NCBI GenBank assembly: GCA_947504115.1
Contig: CANNGH010000010.1
Location: 1-64,000 of the forward strand
Source: an uncultured Sedimentitalea sp.
GTDB lineage: Bacteria > Pseudomonadota > Alphaproteobacteria > Rhodobacterales > Rhodobacteraceae
Reading direction: 5' to 3'
Length of the DNA stretch: 64,000 bases
Shown: piece after piece, positions 1-12,032 of the stretch
Position numbering within the stretch: the stretch's first letter is position 1
Layout: each line of letters starts with the position of its first letter
Notes under the pieces: model-generated
Seen by the model: only the letters and a program-made list of their open reading frames with translations
Told to the model about the DNA's origin: nothing
Databases searched by the model: none
Translations under genes and position numbers: made by a program

Positions 1-45
1 GCTTCTCTTCATCGTCTGTCTCCTCAGTTGGAGAACAGGCTAACC

Positions 46-726
46 TCAAATCGAGGACTTTTCAGGGGAGCAGGTCACCAGCGCGATGGCCTCGGGGTTT
101 TCCAGCGCGGGGGCGAAATCGGGCGTGGTGAAAAGGGCATCGCGTATCGTCACGCGGTCGCCGTCCACTTGCATGCGCCCCTGCGCGATCCAGTCCACCA
201 CCTGCACCAGCGTCTTGCATTGCTGCACGAAGATGCGATGCCGCATCTCCTCGGGTGCGGCGGCGGGATCGGCGGCGCATGCGGTCTGCATGACGATCTT
301 GCCCTCGTCCATCACGTCCTTGATCAGTTCGACCGTGGTGCCGATGATCTTGGTGTGATAGGCGATGCCGTCGCCGAAACCGTCCATCCCCTTGAACGCC
401 GGCAGCAGCGAGGGGTGGAAATTGATGATCCGGTCCGGCAGCGCGGCGCGGATCTCGTCGGAATAGAACTCGGTATAGAACGACAGGATGTAATCGATGT
501 CGTGCGCGGTGACGTAATCCAGCAGCTTGCGGCAGAAATCGTCGTTGTCGCGCGCGGGCAGGGCGCGCGCCGGCAGATCACGGGCGCGCGCCGCCGCAAG
601 GCCCGGCCCCTCGCCGGTGGCGAGAACCGAATGAACCGCGCGGCGGACGGTGTCGGTTTCCAACACCTTCTGCATCACCGATCCGGCGGTCGACAGCACA
701 AAGACGAAACGGGGCGGCGGGGTCAT
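46..726 (-). CDS. Formyltransferase-family protein
   Basis: A 226-residue protein of the PurN/Fmt formyltransferase fold, which moves a formyl group from 10-formyltetrahydrofolate to an amine. The family's catalytic residues are visible: Asn102 and His104 in INFHPSLLP and Asp140 in VMDEGKIV. There is no purN or fmt context, so a purine or initiator-tRNA role is unlikely; N-formylation of a sugar or amino-acid amine is more plausible (inference). The ATG at 726 overlaps the stop of the upstream acyltransferase gene by 4 nt, so the two are translationally coupled. It is the last visible gene of the minus-strand operon. Confidence 0.75.
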   Translation of the reverse strand: MTPPPRFVFVLSTAGSVMQKVLETDTVRRAVHSVLATGEGPGLAAARARDLPARALPARDNDDFCRKLLDYVTAHDIDYILSFYTEFYSDEIRAALPDRIINFHPSLLPAFKGMDGFGDGIAYHTKIIGTTVELIKDVMDEGKIVMQTACAADPAAAPEEMRHRIFVQQCKTLVQVVDWIAQGRMQVDGDRVTIRDALFTTPDFAPALENPEAIALVTCSPEKSSI

Positions 727-1676
727 GCCGGGAATTCTCCGGCGCGGTAGGCGGGAAAATAGTGGGTGTCGGCGCGTTTGCGTGCCAACTGGCGATAGGC
801 CGCTTCGTCGAAAATGCGCCCGCAGAGATAGGCCGGGCGCGTGGTGTTCGACCAGCCCTTCTTGAAATGGGCAAGCCCGCTGGAATCCGTGCCCGGCGCG
901 CCGGCAAGGCCGCCGAAATTGACGCGGCTTATGCCTTGGGCGAAGAAATGGTTCAGCATCGTCCATTTCGTCCCATAGGCGGCGCTGCTGGCATAGCCCT
1001 GTTCGTTGAACGCCGCCAGATGCCCCTGCGCCACGTCGCCGTCCACGTACCACAGGTCCAGCCCCACCGTTTCCCCGTCCATCACCGCGCGAAACATCAC
1101 CAGCCCCGGCGCCGCAAGCTGTGACGAAAACGAGTCCCGCGAGAACGCGCGAAGCCCGCTGACGCCGTGCTTGCGCACCAGCATCGCGTAAAGCGCGACC
1201 CAATCGTCGATCAGGCGCAACGGGTCGTCGCAGATTTCGACCGTGACCTTGTGCAGCGCGCGGCGGGCGTTCTGGCGGTGGGATTTCGACACGAAGGTTT
1301 CGGGCGGGCCGGTCATCTCGGCGATGAAATGCGTCTTGTAGGGCACGACCAGATCAAAGCTACGTTTCAGCACCGCCTCGTCAGGGTCGCCCAGCGGATC
1401 GGCCACCAGCGTCGCGCTGATCCAGCCGTCGCGGGCCGCCTCCAGATCATCGGCAAGGGCCGACCAGTCGGTGCAGCCGAACAGCGGGTAAAGGCCCATC
1501 GCGTCGGTAAAGCCGGTCCCGGCGATCGCGCGCTCGATCAGCCAGCCGCCGCTGCGGGGCAGGTGGCAGGGGCGCCCGACATCGGAAAACGCCTTTGCGT
1601 ATTGTGCGCTGCGATAGCCCGACCCGGCCGGGTCCGGGGTGGCGGTGCGCCGCGTGGATGTCGGTCGGGTCGGCAT
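723..1676 (-). CDS. GNAT/FemAB-like acyltransferase
   Basis: A 317-residue protein resembling the double-GNAT FemAB-like acetyltransferases (Acetyltransf_6 type), seen in the C-terminal region around GLDLWYVDGDVAQGHLAAF and in KSHRQNARRALHKV. Members transfer acyl or aminoacyl groups to amines, often in cell-envelope or polysaccharide pathways. The chosen ATG at 1676 lies 14 nt after the upstream dioxygenase stop; an open frame extends further upstream but inside that gene. The substrate is unknown. The neighbouring dioxygenases and formyltransferase suggest sequential decoration of one small molecule or glycan (inference). Confidence 0.65.
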   Translation of the reverse strand: MPTRPTSTRRTATPDPAGSGYRSAQYAKAFSDVGRPCHLPRSGGWLIERAIAGTGFTDAMGLYPLFGCTDWSALADDLEAARDGWISATLVADPLGDPDEAVLKRSFDLVVPYKTHFIAEMTGPPETFVSKSHRQNARRALHKVTVEICDDPLRLIDDWVALYAMLVRKHGVSGLRAFSRDSFSSQLAAPGLVMFRAVMDGETVGLDLWYVDGDVAQGHLAAFNEQGYASSAAYGTKWTMLNHFFAQGISRVNFGGLAGAPGTDSSGLAHFKKGWSNTTRPAYLCGRIFDEAAYRQLARKRADTHYFPAYRAGEFPA

Positions 1677-1690
1677 ATGTTGCAGCCCGG

Positions 1691-2515
1691 TCACCCGGCA
1701 ACGCGCCCCGGCGGGGTGTCCAGCCGGTCCACCTGCGCCTGAAGTTCCTTCAGCCGGGTCGCGCGGCTGCGCACGAAGAATGCATCGCGCGGCAGGTCCG
1801 ACAGCCGGTAGCGCATCCGCCACTGACCGCGCAAAAGCAGGGTGCTGCTGGGGTCGGAGGCAGGCTGATAGGTCGCCTGCACCAGGATCCGGTCCGGCCC
1901 GCTGACGAAGGCGGGGGAGCAATGCCAGGTGCAGGTATGGCACAGCGCGATGTCGCCCGGTTCCAGATCGGGGCAGATCAGCGGCCAGTCGGGGCTGAGA
2001 AGATCGGTGTTCACCTCGCCCGCATCGCCCATATATCCGAAATGGTGCGTGCCCGGATAGAACGAGATGCCGCCGTTGCTTTCGTTCGACGGGCTGAGCG
2101 GGATGAAGACGGTGGTCTTTTCCGGCCAGCCGTAATCATAGGCGAAATCGCTGTGCGGAAAGACCGGTTTGCGGCTGTTGCCGTCCTTGATCACGAACCG
2201 CTGCATGAACAGCGCCAGATCGGGATAGAGTTTCTGCACCTCGTCCAGGATCGCCGGAAAGGCATGGACCTGTGCGAGCGCTTCGGGCGGCTCCTCGAAA
2301 ACATGGACCGGGTTGAACGGGTTGACCTGCCGCTTGCCCTCCAGCGTGCGGGTATAGAACGTGGCCCATTCCTGCTGCCAATGTCGGACCTGCTCGGGCG
2401 GGACGACGCCGCGCAGCACGAAAAAGCCCGTGTTTCGGTAGATATCGGGTGAAAACGTGTCGGAATCGGCCTTGGGAATGTCCTCGCGGATATCGCCGAT
2501 CTCAAATCTCTGCAT
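1691..2515 (-). CDS. PhyH-family Fe(II)/2-oxoglutarate dioxygenase
   Basis: A 274-residue phytanoyl-CoA dioxygenase-family protein. The iron-binding facial triad can be read as His121 and Asp123 (FPHSDFAYDYGW) and distal His198 (CHTCTWHCSP), with Arg209 placed to bind 2-oxoglutarate. The family hydroxylates carbon centres in lipids, amino acids and natural products; the substrate here is unknown. An AGGA Shine-Dalgarno precedes the ATG at 2515. It is the second gene of the minus-strand operon and is only distantly similar to the dioxygenase encoded 59 nt upstream, so the two probably act on different positions or substrates. Confidence 0.8.
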   Translation of the reverse strand: MQRFEIGDIREDIPKADSDTFSPDIYRNTGFFVLRGVVPPEQVRHWQQEWATFYTRTLEGKRQVNPFNPVHVFEEPPEALAQVHAFPAILDEVQKLYPDLALFMQRFVIKDGNSRKPVFPHSDFAYDYGWPEKTTVFIPLSPSNESNGGISFYPGTHHFGYMGDAGEVNTDLLSPDWPLICPDLEPGDIALCHTCTWHCSPAFVSGPDRILVQATYQPASDPSSTLLLRGQWRMRYRLSDLPRDAFFVRSRATRLKELQAQVDRLDTPPGRVAG

Positions 2516-2574
2516 GAAATCCTGGTCCTTCTCATGGGCCGCCGATGAAATACGGTGGCGCGTCCGCAGGGGTG

Positions 2575-3423
2575 TCAGAACCGGTAATCCGCCACCTTTC
2601 CGGGCAAGAGATCGTAACCCCGCTTCATGTCGATCCCCCGCGTCTCGTCGTCATAGGGCACCGAGCAATAGCCCATCACCGCCTTTTCCCGGTCGGACAG
2701 CTGGTCATAGATCTGCTGGGGCAGGGTGCCGGGAATGTCGAAGGCCTGCTTGATCCACCAGCGGCAGAAGGTGGCGATGATCGACCAGCGGGTGCCGCCG
2801 CTGACATTCTCGCCGGCGCCGTGCCAGATGCGGCTGTCCCAGACCATCAGATCGCCCGCCTTCGCCTCCAGCGGCAGGGCGGTTTCGAACGCGTCCTGAT
2901 CGGCATAGCGGCCGGATTTGTGCGATCCGGGGACGATGATCGTGCAGCCGTTCTCTTTCGTCTGGTCCTCCAGAAGGATCGAACATTGCATGATGAACGG
3001 ATGATCGCCGGTATAGGGCACGAACGAATCGATATGCATCGGCATCCGGTGATTGCTGCTGCGCGCCAGAAACGAGCGCAGGATATAGTTCGGCGCATCC
3101 GCCGGCAGGGCCGAGAACCACTGATCGTTCAGGTAATGCCGCAGGATGTCGCCGATCACCCGGGTTTGCAGGATCAGCCGCGAAAAGAAGATGTCCTTGG
3201 CTTGCAGGTTGTAGACCATGGATTGCTGGCGGTTGAGACGCGGCATCCGGTCGGATTGCGCGTCCAATGTCTTGTCGAACCAGTACTTGACCCTGTCCAG
3301 CGCCTCGGCGACCGTATCCGTGTCGAAAACCTGCGGGATGCGGACATATCCGTGTTCGTCGATGGCGGCGATATGGGCGGACAGGGCATCGGCCCCGGTC
3401 TGCCGCGAAACAATCTGGTCCAT
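2575..3423 (-). CDS. PhyH-family Fe(II)/2-oxoglutarate dioxygenase, first gene of operon
   Basis: A 282-residue PhyH-family oxygenase with iron ligands His130 and Asp132 (MPMHIDSF) and His201 (RIWHGAGEN), and a candidate 2-oxoglutarate-binding Arg212. The HGAGEN segment is typical of PhyH proteins that hydroxylate small molecules. The gene follows a 636-nt stretch with no convincing gene and therefore likely carries the operon promoter. The start at 3423 is preceded by an AAGGG-type ribosome site. Its order before a second PhyH protein, an acyltransferase and a formyltransferase suggests a dedicated tailoring pathway (inference). Confidence 0.8.
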   Translation of the reverse strand: MDQIVSRQTGADALSAHIAAIDEHGYVRIPQVFDTDTVAEALDRVKYWFDKTLDAQSDRMPRLNRQQSMVYNLQAKDIFFSRLILQTRVIGDILRHYLNDQWFSALPADAPNYILRSFLARSSNHRMPMHIDSFVPYTGDHPFIMQCSILLEDQTKENGCTIIVPGSHKSGRYADQDAFETALPLEAKAGDLMVWDSRIWHGAGENVSGGTRWSIIATFCRWWIKQAFDIPGTLPQQIYDQLSDREKAVMGYCSVPYDDETRGIDMKRGYDLLPGKVADYRF

Positions 3424-4059
3424 GATCTGTCACCCTTCGTGCGGGACGTTGCGACGTCGCTGCCGCCCTTGGCGGGTAGTGCCCGGAGCCTTCGGGCGGA
3501 TGCGGATATGTGCGTCGCTTCCCGATCCCGCGGTCAAGATTAGTGACGCGGCCTGTTTCGGGCAACACGACCGCGCGCATCATTTGTAAGTAACCGTGCG
3601 CCTATCCGGTGGGGGTGCTGATCCTCCGACCGGATTGCAGGGCGTCGGTGGTGGCGATTCTCGCGCCTGGCCGGGACTCGGGGTCGCGACCGCGTGTCGG
3701 CCCGGACAAGCGGCAAAACCGCCCGATTTCCCAGGCAATGGCGGTAAGTGCCTGTTAAGGTTGGGCAACCCGCCGGGGCAGCGCTGCATCCCGCGTCAAC
3801 CGGACAAAATGTCGCGGCAGAAACGCGCCGAGCATGTGACGTGGGGAGAGCGGCCAAGCCGATTAACCGCAACGCAATGATCTTCGCGGAAAATCCGCCG
3901 GCGCAGGCCCGACCGGCGGGTCGGGGCAAAAGCCCGCCAATGGCGGATGCCTGCCCTTTGCCCTGCGCGCCCATTGCCTCTTGCGGTGCCGCGTCGCATT
4001 CCCCCGCCCCGGGAATGCTACCCTTCGAAGTATAGACTAATCAAAAAGGACTACCGAGC
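3424..4059. other. Intergenic stretch with no convincing gene
   Basis: These 636 nt separate the divergent dioxygenase operon and beta-helix gene. Short open frames are present on both strands but lack recognisable protein character or good ribosome sites. The segment holds an imperfect hairpin at 3604-3635 (7-bp outer stem, one mismatch, 4-bp inner stem) without a T-tract, and must carry the promoters of both flanking genes. A small RNA is possible but not shown. Confidence 0.5.
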
Positions 4060-5778
4060 ATGACGACCAAAACCCTGACCGGAGATTACGGATACAATCA
4101 GTATCGCTATTCCGGCGGCGACGCGACAGCCATCGACGCAACCAATGCCACCTGGACCGTGGCCAATACCGGCAGTCAGACGAATCTCTATCCGTTCCTC
4201 GTCGAGAACTCGAACACCGGGATTGACCTTTACGGTGCAACCATCGACGGCACGGTGTCGATGAAAGCGGAGTGGCTGGATATCTACAACAACTCCGCCG
4301 CTTTCATGCTGCGCGACACCAAGCAGGCGGACATCTACGATCTGCGGATTTCGGACGCCTGGGACGGGGTCCGCATTGCAGGGGCTTCGGATGGCTTCGA
4401 CGTTTCGAACGTCTGGGTGAGCAATATCCGTGACGATGCCTTCGAGAACGACAATCCGGTAAGCGGGACCATCCGGGACAGCCTGTTCGACGGTGTGTTT
4501 TCCGGGATCAGCCTTGGCCACAAGAACATGAGCAACGCCACGAACGAAGTGCTCGAACTCGACAATGTGCTCATACGGGCGGAATCCTACCTCTTCCGGG
4601 GCGAGATGACTCACCAGTCGCCGTTCAAGATGGAGAGCAAGAGCCCGAAGCTGAAGATCACCGACAGCGTCATTGCGATCGACGATGTCAATCATATCGG
4701 CCAATCGCGGCTGAAGATGGCCTGGGACAAGACCGTCGAATCCTCGGGCAACGTGTTCCTGAACCTGTCGGACAAGCCGCTGCCCAACGATTACCCGATG
4801 CCGGGCAAGGGCTGGACCGTTCTGCAAGGCCAGGAAGCCCGCGATTACTGGGAAGAGGCCCGCGACGGCTGGATCGCCGCGCAGGATGGGGACGCCGCGC
4901 CCGATGACGGCCCCGGCATCGATGCCGGCGCGTCCCTCGATGACGACGGCGACGCGGGCATTTCCGCCGATAGCGCCCCCAACCGGCCCGATACCGATGA
5001 CGCGCCGACCAGCAGCGGCAATGCTGCTCCGTCCGTGAGCGATGCCACGGCTCCGTCCGTCAGCGACGGCGACATCTTCCTGTCCGACGCGGCGCTGTCC
5101 GGCAAGGTGGTCAACGTGTCCGGCTTCAAGCCGGGAACCGACAAGATCGTGCTTGACGCCTCGGCCTTCACCAGCCTGACCCCGGCCGCCGATGGCGAGA
5201 CGCGGACGCTGGACGCGAAGTTCTACGAGACCGCGGCACGGGCCGACGACATGGATGATTACATCATGTACAAGTGGAAGACCGGCGAGGTGTTCTACGA
5301 CGCCGATGGCCGCGGCCCGGGCAAGCAGGTGAAGGTCGCCCAGCTGGACGAGCGGCTGGCGATGGATCACAGCGATTTCGTCGTGACCGACAAATCCGCC
5401 TCCGCCCCCGACAGCGGCGATCAGGACGGCGCGCCCGACGCACCCGGCGACGATGTCTTTGTTTTCGACACGATGCCCGGGTCGGATTCGGACGCCGCCA
5501 CGATCTCCGGCTTCACGCCCGGTTCGGACAAGATCGTGCTCGATTCGTCGGTCTTCACCAGCCTCGGCGACGGCAGCGGTGGCGACCCGCGCACGCTGGA
5601 TGCGGATTTCTTCGAGATCGCGGCGCGTGCCGACGACATGGACGATTACATCATGTACAAGTGGAAGACCGGCGAGGTGTTCTATGACGCCGACGGTCGC
5701 GGCCCCGAAGAGCAGGTGAAGATCGCGCAACTCGACCAGCGCATGGCCATGGATCACAGCGATTTCCTGATCGTCTGA
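4060..5778 (+). CDS. Right-handed beta-helix protein with two RTX-like C-terminal modules
   Basis: A 572-residue protein without an N-terminal signal peptide. Residues about 1-265 have the short repeating strands of a right-handed parallel beta-helix (GIDLYGATIDG, DIYDLRISDAWDGVRI, GFDVSNVWVSN), as in polysaccharide lyases and glycan-binding proteins. An Asp/Ala-rich linker (about 275-345) leads to two nearly identical modules of about 95 residues, each containing GSDKIVLD- or GTDKIVLD-type and DADGRGP segments, like the C-terminal domains of serralysin/RTX proteins exported by type I secretion. No export genes are nearby. A polysaccharide-active extracellular protein is the best guess; no catalytic residues could be assigned. 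Confidence 0.65.
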   Translation: MTTKTLTGDYGYNQYRYSGGDATAIDATNATWTVANTGSQTNLYPFLVENSNTGIDLYGATIDGTVSMKAEWLDIYNNSAAFMLRDTKQADIYDLRISDAWDGVRIAGASDGFDVSNVWVSNIRDDAFENDNPVSGTIRDSLFDGVFSGISLGHKNMSNATNEVLELDNVLIRAESYLFRGEMTHQSPFKMESKSPKLKITDSVIAIDDVNHIGQSRLKMAWDKTVESSGNVFLNLSDKPLPNDYPMPGKGWTVLQGQEARDYWEEARDGWIAAQDGDAAPDDGPGIDAGASLDDDGDAGISADSAPNRPDTDDAPTSSGNAAPSVSDATAPSVSDGDIFLSDAALSGKVVNVSGFKPGTDKIVLDASAFTSLTPAADGETRTLDAKFYETAARADDMDDYIMYKWKTGEVFYDADGRGPGKQVKVAQLDERLAMDHSDFVVTDKSASAPDSGDQDGAPDAPGDDVFVFDTMPGSDSDAATISGFTPGSDKIVLDSSVFTSLGDGSGGDPRTLDADFFEIAARADDMDDYIMYKWKTGEVFYDADGRGPEEQVKIAQLDQRMAMDHSDFLIV

Positions 5779-5795
5779 GACGGCCCTGTCCCGAT

Positions 5796-5818
5796 CCCGG
5801 GCGCCATCGGCGCCCGGG
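5796..5818 (+). terminator. Hairpin terminator after the beta-helix gene
   Basis: A perfect 10-bp GC-rich stem (5796-5805 with 5809-5818) with a 3-nt ATC loop, 18 nt after the stop codon and followed by GTTTG. It has the shape of a rho-independent terminator with a weak T-tract. Confidence 0.6.
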
Positions 5819-5879
5819 GTTTGCGTCGCCCTGCGTCGGGTGCGCGACATTCTCTTTACAGCCCTGTTCGTGAGCGATG

Positions 5880-5905
5880 TTCATAATCTTGTCGCAGATT
5901 ATGAA
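5880..5905. promoter_or_regulatory. Perfect 10-bp palindrome upstream of metH
   Basis: TTCATAATCT and AGATTATGAA are exact inverted repeats separated by 6 nt (TGTCGC). The element is AT-rich in GC-rich surroundings and ends 62 nt before the start of the first metH gene. This geometry suits a dimeric repressor or activator (ArsR- or MetR-type regulators of methionine genes bind comparable sites), but the regulator is not identified. It does not resemble a known SAM or cobalamin riboswitch. Confidence 0.5.
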
Positions 5906-5967
5906 TTTGCCATCAAATCCCGGTTCCGTTAGGCGTGAGGCTCCCCGGCCATCAAAGGTAGCGAGCC

Positions 5968-9727
<3,760 letters not shown>

Positions 9728-9789
9728 CGCGCTCGCCCACCGCTGACCTGCCCGGACCGGGGCGCGATTTTCGCGCTCCGGCTTGGTAG

Positions 9790-9818
9790 TTGACAGTTTC
9801 ACTCGGATTAACTACGAC
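9790..9818 (+). promoter_or_regulatory. Possible sigma70-type promoter of the TonB receptor gene
   Basis: TTGACA at 9790-9795 is a perfect -35 hexamer, with TACGAC 17 nt later at 9813-9818 as a weak -10. It lies about 100 nt before the receptor start. No Fur, Irr or RirA operator was recognised with confidence. Confidence 0.3.
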
Positions 9819-9915
9819 CCCCTCTGTGGCAATTTGGCGCAAGCCGATTTGCCGCTCTGCCACGCCAGCCTTCCGCCAGCATCCGGGCATTTTTCAGCCA
9901 TCGAGGGGATGCGAC

Positions 9916-11934
9916 ATGAGTGAAGGTAAAAGGCGCGCGGCGCTGCTGGGCGGCGGCGCGCTGGTGATCACGATGCAGACAGCGCCGGCAGGCGCGCAAG
10001 ACCAAAGCGTCGATCTGGGCGCGCTGCAACTGGGCGAAAGCAAGCGCGCGGTGCAGACCGATACCGCCACGCCCGTCACCGTTCTGGATCAGGACGAGAT
10101 CGACGACCGACAGGCCGGAACCGTGGCCGAACTGATCGATTCCGTGCCGGGTGTCGCGCTGGTCAACGGCTCGACGCCGCAAGGGTCGGGCATCAACATT
10201 CGCGGCTATGGCGCCAACAGCACCTTCGGCACCGACCAGAAGGTCGCGGTGCAGATCGACGGCGCTTCGGTCGGGGCCGAGGAACTTTACCGCATCGGCA
10301 CGCAGCTTTTCACCGATCCGTTCCTCTATCGCGAGGTCGAGGTGATCCGCGGCACCGTGGGCAGTTTCGAATACGGCTCGGGCATCGTCGGCGGGGTGGT
10401 GCGGCTGGAAACCAAGGACGCGTCGGATTTCACCCAAGGTCAAATCGGGCTGGCGGGCAGCCAGACCTTCGGCTTTTCCAACAACGGCGACGGGCTGACC
10501 AGTTCGACCACGCTGGCCTGGCAGCCGACGCGGAATTTCGAATTGCTGGCCAATTACACCTGGCGCCGTCAGCATCTGCAAACGGACGGCAACGGCGACG
10601 TGATCGGGGCAAGCGATTTCAAACTGCCCTCTTACCTTCTCAAGGCGAAATACAGCTTTGGCGCGGCGCAGGCGCATCATGTCAGTTTCGCCCATACCGA
10701 CACGTCGACCAGCGACCGGGATGTGCCCTATGACACGTTCGGCACGTCGGGCGGGGCGTTCGGCAATGTGGACCGCGACACGCGCTCGAAAACCGCGATC
10801 CTGACCTATGGCTACAACCCGGCGGATAACGACCTGATCGACCTGACCGTGGCGCTGTCCCACGCCGATCAGAAGATCGACCAGAGCTATGTCGCGGGCA
10901 GTTCCCCCGCCGAGGGCACACCGGGGTTCCCCGGCATCCTTGCGCTGCTGGATGCGGATCATCGCTACGAGACGACCAAGCTGGCGTTCAGGAATACCGC
11001 CCTGTTTGCCAACGGTGACGTCTCGCACAACCTGCGCACGGGGCTGGAATTCATCCGCAAGGATCGCAAAAGCGCGGCCTCCGCCCCCGGCGGGCGCGAC
11101 GATCGGATCGCGCTGTTTGCCGTCGACGAGATGCGGTTCGGCGGCTGGACGGTCACGCCCGCGCTGCGGTTCGAGACGTCCGATCTCAAGGGCTCAACCG
11201 CGCCTTATGACGGCAGTTTCGGCAAGGACGCGCTGATGGGCGGGCTGTCGGTGCGCTATGCGTTCGGCAACGGCGTGGCGCTGTTCGGCTCGGCGGCCTA
11301 TACCGAGAACCTGCCGATCCTCGACGATCTGGACAATCCCGATCTGATCGGCATCAGCGAAAAGGCCCGCACCTATGAACTGGGCGCGTCCTATGACGGG
11401 GCCGACCTGTTCGCCACGGGCGATGCCGTCGCGCTCAAGGCCAATCTCTACAGCACCGATCTTTACGACATTACCTCCTATTCCTCGACCCTGTTCGGCA
11501 TGGCCGAGCGGCCCGACCGGATCGAGACACGCGGGCTGGAGCTTGAGGCGTCCTATGCCATGGAGACCGGGTTCTATGCCGATCTGAACGCCAATATCGT
11601 CACCGGCAAGGAGATCGACCGCGGCCAGTCCGTGTTCTGGCGCAACACCCCCGCCGATTCCCTGCGCCTGACGCTGGGCAAGCGCTTCGGCGAGGAACTG
11701 GACCTTAGCTGGGAACTCGTGGCGCAACGGCGCGAGGACAACGACGCCTATGCCAGCGCCGGGTTCGGCGTGCACAACCTGCGCGCCACCTATCGCCCGC
11801 AGACCGGCATTCTGAAAGGCACCGAGATGCGGCTGAGCGTCGAGAACGCGCTCGATCACAGCCATACGCCCGCGCTCTCGACCCGCCCGGCGCCGGGGCG
11901 CAACATCAAGCTGTCGCTGGCAAGGGCGTTCTGA
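9916..11934 (+). CDS. TonB-dependent outer-membrane receptor
   Basis: A 672-residue outer-membrane receptor. An N-terminal segment ending near PAGAQDQ is the signal peptide. It is followed by a plug domain (TPVTVLDQDEIDD, GINIRGYG, VEVIRGTVGSFEYGSG) and a beta-barrel that ends in Phe, as outer-membrane barrels do. The segment NPDLIGISEKARTYELG matches the NPxL-type region of heme and siderophore receptors, but no FRAP box or substrate-determining feature is seen, so the ligand stays open (heme or ferric siderophore likely). The ATG at 9916 is chosen for its GAGGGGA ribosome site; upstream in-frame codons give no signal peptide. No TonB or ABC genes are adjacent. Confidence 0.8.
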   Translation: MSEGKRRAALLGGGALVITMQTAPAGAQDQSVDLGALQLGESKRAVQTDTATPVTVLDQDEIDDRQAGTVAELIDSVPGVALVNGSTPQGSGINIRGYGANSTFGTDQKVAVQIDGASVGAEELYRIGTQLFTDPFLYREVEVIRGTVGSFEYGSGIVGGVVRLETKDASDFTQGQIGLAGSQTFGFSNNGDGLTSSTTLAWQPTRNFELLANYTWRRQHLQTDGNGDVIGASDFKLPSYLLKAKYSFGAAQAHHVSFAHTDTSTSDRDVPYDTFGTSGGAFGNVDRDTRSKTAILTYGYNPADNDLIDLTVALSHADQKIDQSYVAGSSPAEGTPGFPGILALLDADHRYETTKLAFRNTALFANGDVSHNLRTGLEFIRKDRKSAASAPGGRDDRIALFAVDEMRFGGWTVTPALRFETSDLKGSTAPYDGSFGKDALMGGLSVRYAFGNGVALFGSAAYTENLPILDDLDNPDLIGISEKARTYELGASYDGADLFATGDAVALKANLYSTDLYDITSYSSTLFGMAERPDRIETRGLELEASYAMETGFYADLNANIVTGKEIDRGQSVFWRNTPADSLRLTLGKRFGEELDLSWELVAQRREDNDAYASAGFGVHNLRATYRPQTGILKGTEMRLSVENALDHSHTPALSTRPAPGRNIKLSLARAF

Positions 11935-11938
11935 GCGC

Positions 11939-12007
11939 GGGGCGGTCGCGGTCGAGGGGTTGAGTTTCGCCCCCGTATCGCGCAGTTTCACGCGACCGGA
12001 CCGCCCC
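11939..12007 (+). terminator. Structured intergenic hairpin after the TonB receptor gene
   Basis: A 9-bp stem (11939-11947 with 11999-12007) continues after a small internal loop into a further 5-bp stem (11950-11954 with 11993-11997), enclosing a small inner GC hairpin. It fills most of the 98-nt intergenic space. It lacks a T-tract, so it may be a processing or stability element rather than a terminator. Confidence 0.4.
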
Positions 12008-12032
12008 CGCCGCCCTGACATCGAGACGCGCC

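Noticed and set aside
3540-3974. Short open frames in the 3424-4059 gap
   Set aside because: They are rich in Arg, Ala and Pro, have no ribosome site or signal peptide, and overlap each other on both strands.
4051-5850. A 599-codon minus-strand open frame opposite the beta-helix gene
   Set aside because: It spans the terminator and mirrors the codon pattern of the plus-strand gene; its repeats only reflect the RTX-like duplication.
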